Of a stretch of DNA of 64,000 nucleotides, positions 62,496 through 64,000 are shown piece after piece (the first letter of the stretch is position 1; each line of letters opens with the position of its first letter). Source of the stretch: Euonymus europaeus (Eukaryota > Streptophyta > Magnoliopsida > Celastrales > Celastraceae); the NCBI GenBank assembly GCA_963580455.1, contig OY756966.1, positions 11,366,501 to 11,430,500 of the forward strand, given 5' to 3'. A model generated the notes under the pieces. The model made no database searches. It had not been told where the DNA came from and saw nothing but the letters and a program-made list of their open reading frames with translations. The position numbers were made by a program, and so were the translations under genes.

Positions 62496-64000
62496 CGTCC
62501 AATTTAGAACGAAATTTGTTCTCTTTTTAACGAAACAATCTACGAAGCGAATACAAGTAAATCTGGACATAAAGTGACAATAAAAAGTGCATACCTATCA
62601 ACTTTGACGATTCGGAATTACTCAACACTATCCATGGAGGCGATTTTAACGATTTTGTCCATTAAGGAGCATGAGTTGGTCTTTTGGCAACGAAACAATC
62701 AACGGAGCCCATAGTCGTAAAATTTGACATAAAATAACAACCTAAAGTGTACGCCGGCCAAATTTGATGGTTCGGATTGTTCAATTCTCTCCATGTATGA
62801 GCTTGTAACGGTTTTGTCCATTTGGGATCGAAAGTTGCTCCTTTTGACAAGGAAACAATATATGAAGCGCATAATACCAGTAGTGAATTTGGACATAAAG
62901 CAACAATAAAAAGTGTAGACCTATCAACTTCAGTGGCTCGGATTGCTCAACTCTCTCCGTGGGGGAGCTTTCTTACGATTTTGTCAATTTGGAAATGAAA
63001 GTTGGTGTTTTGGCAACGAAACAACCTACAAAGTCCGTACGCGTAAAATTTGACGTTAAAGAACAATAAATGGGGCACACCGACAACCTTTGATGGTTCG
63101 AATCTGATCAACTCTCTCGACAGAGGTGCTTTTAACAGTTTCGTCCAATTAAGAAGGAAAGTTGTTCTTTTAGCAGCAAAATAATCTACAAAGCGAACGC
63201 TGGTAAATTTGGACATAAAGCAACAATAAAAAGTGCACACCTATCAAGTTTGATGATGGTTCAGAATTGCTCAAGTCTCTCCATGTTAAGTGTTTTGTTG
63301 TCCATTTGAGATAGAAAGTTGTTCTTTCGGCATCGAAACAATCTACGAAGCCTATATTCCTGAGATTTGACATCAAATCACAATGAAAAGTGTACGCCGA
63401 CCAACTTCGATGGTACGGAATAGCTCAACTCTCTCCATGGACGAACTATTAACGGTTTTGCCCATTCGGGAATGAAAGTTGGTCTTTTCGCAACGAAACA
63501 ATCAATGGAGCCTATAGTCGTAAAATTTGACATAAAATAACAATGAAAAATGTACATCGACCGACTTTGATGTTCCGGAATCGCTCAACTCTCTCCATGG
63601 AGGGGCTTTTAACGGTTTTCTTCTCCATTTGAGATCGAAAGTTGGTCTTTTAGGCAAAGAAACGATAAATGAAGCGCATACTAGTAAATTTGGACATAAA
63701 GCAACAATAAAAAAGTGTACACCTATCAGCTTTGACGGCTCGGATTGCTCAACTCTGTCCATGGAGGAGATTTTAAAGGTGTTGTCCATTTGAGATCGAC
63801 AACCTTTGATGGTTCGAAATTGATCAACTCTCTCGACAGAGGTGCTTTTAACGGTTTTATCCAATTTAGAACGAAATTTGTTCTCTTTTCAACGAAACAA
63901 TCTACGAAGCGAATACAAGTAAATCTAGACATAAAGCGACAATAAAAAGTGCATACCTATCAACTTTGACGATTCAAAATTACTCAACACTATCCATGGA
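62496..64000. repeat. Satellite, including copy 2 of the 4354-bp-spaced duplication; runs off the window
   Basis: From about 62604 it repeats 58250-59646. The 62007-62653 interval just before and into it is a third 647-bp sub-unit. The join at 63797-63801 repeats that at 59443-59447. The last base lies within a monomer, so the array continues beyond the window. Confidence 0.85.

Noticed and set aside
1..64000. Telomeric repeats, rDNA spacer or host genes
   Set aside because: No TTTAGGG runs, no rRNA-like sequence and no host-like coding region seen on either strand. Everything outside the element is the same satellite family.

Overview
This window is plant nuclear heterochromatin. Nearly all of it is one satellite DNA family: head-to-tail, AT-rich monomers of about 160 bp, all in the same orientation. 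One Ty3/gypsy chromovirus retrotransposon (33577-41993) has inserted into the satellite. The plant assignment rests on the element: its primer-binding site matches plant initiator-Met tRNA, and its polyprotein resembles the Tekay/Del chromovirus lineage of angiosperms. I cannot name the species. I see no host gene, tRNA, rRNA or CRISPR array.

Layout. 1-880: irregular satellite monomers. 881-27679: a very regular higher-order repeat (HOR) of 2380 bp, made of 15 monomer types M1-M15, in 11 full copies plus a 621-bp partial copy. 27680-27978: a two-monomer block with a distinctive deletion scar that also sits just before 881. 27979-30357: one more HOR copy (2379 bp), of an older type. 30358-33576: irregular satellite. 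33577-41993: the retrotransposon (8417 bp), flanked by a 5-bp TTTTT target-site duplication. 41994-64000: the same satellite, but scrambled, with out-of-phase joins, short 647- and 801-bp sub-repeats, and larger duplications at offsets of 2389, about 7320 and 4354 bp.

The retrotransposon has two long terminal repeats (2126 and 2145 bp), a tRNA-iMet primer site, a gag cut short by an internal deletion, a protease frameshifted at its catalytic motif, reverse transcriptase and RNase H separated by an in-frame TGA, a frameshift before integrase, and an integrase ending in a chromodomain. It cannot encode its own proteins. I count 18 substitutions between its LTRs (about 0.85%), so it inserted recently. 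The LTRs carry a cluster of 5 or 6 CCGTCCGGACGG-type palindromes.

The main biological story is array evolution. A young, phase-preserving HOR block (copies c2-c12) lies inside older material (c1, c13 and the right arm). Within the block, variant gradients, shared private variants three units apart, and two neighbouring copies identical over more than 2.1 kb record successive local duplication or exchange. The right arm instead shows out-of-phase breaks with little or no homology. Whether the array is centromeric, pericentromeric, subtelomeric or a knob cannot be told from sequence alone. The many open frames in the satellite are by-products of the repeat and are not annotated as genes.
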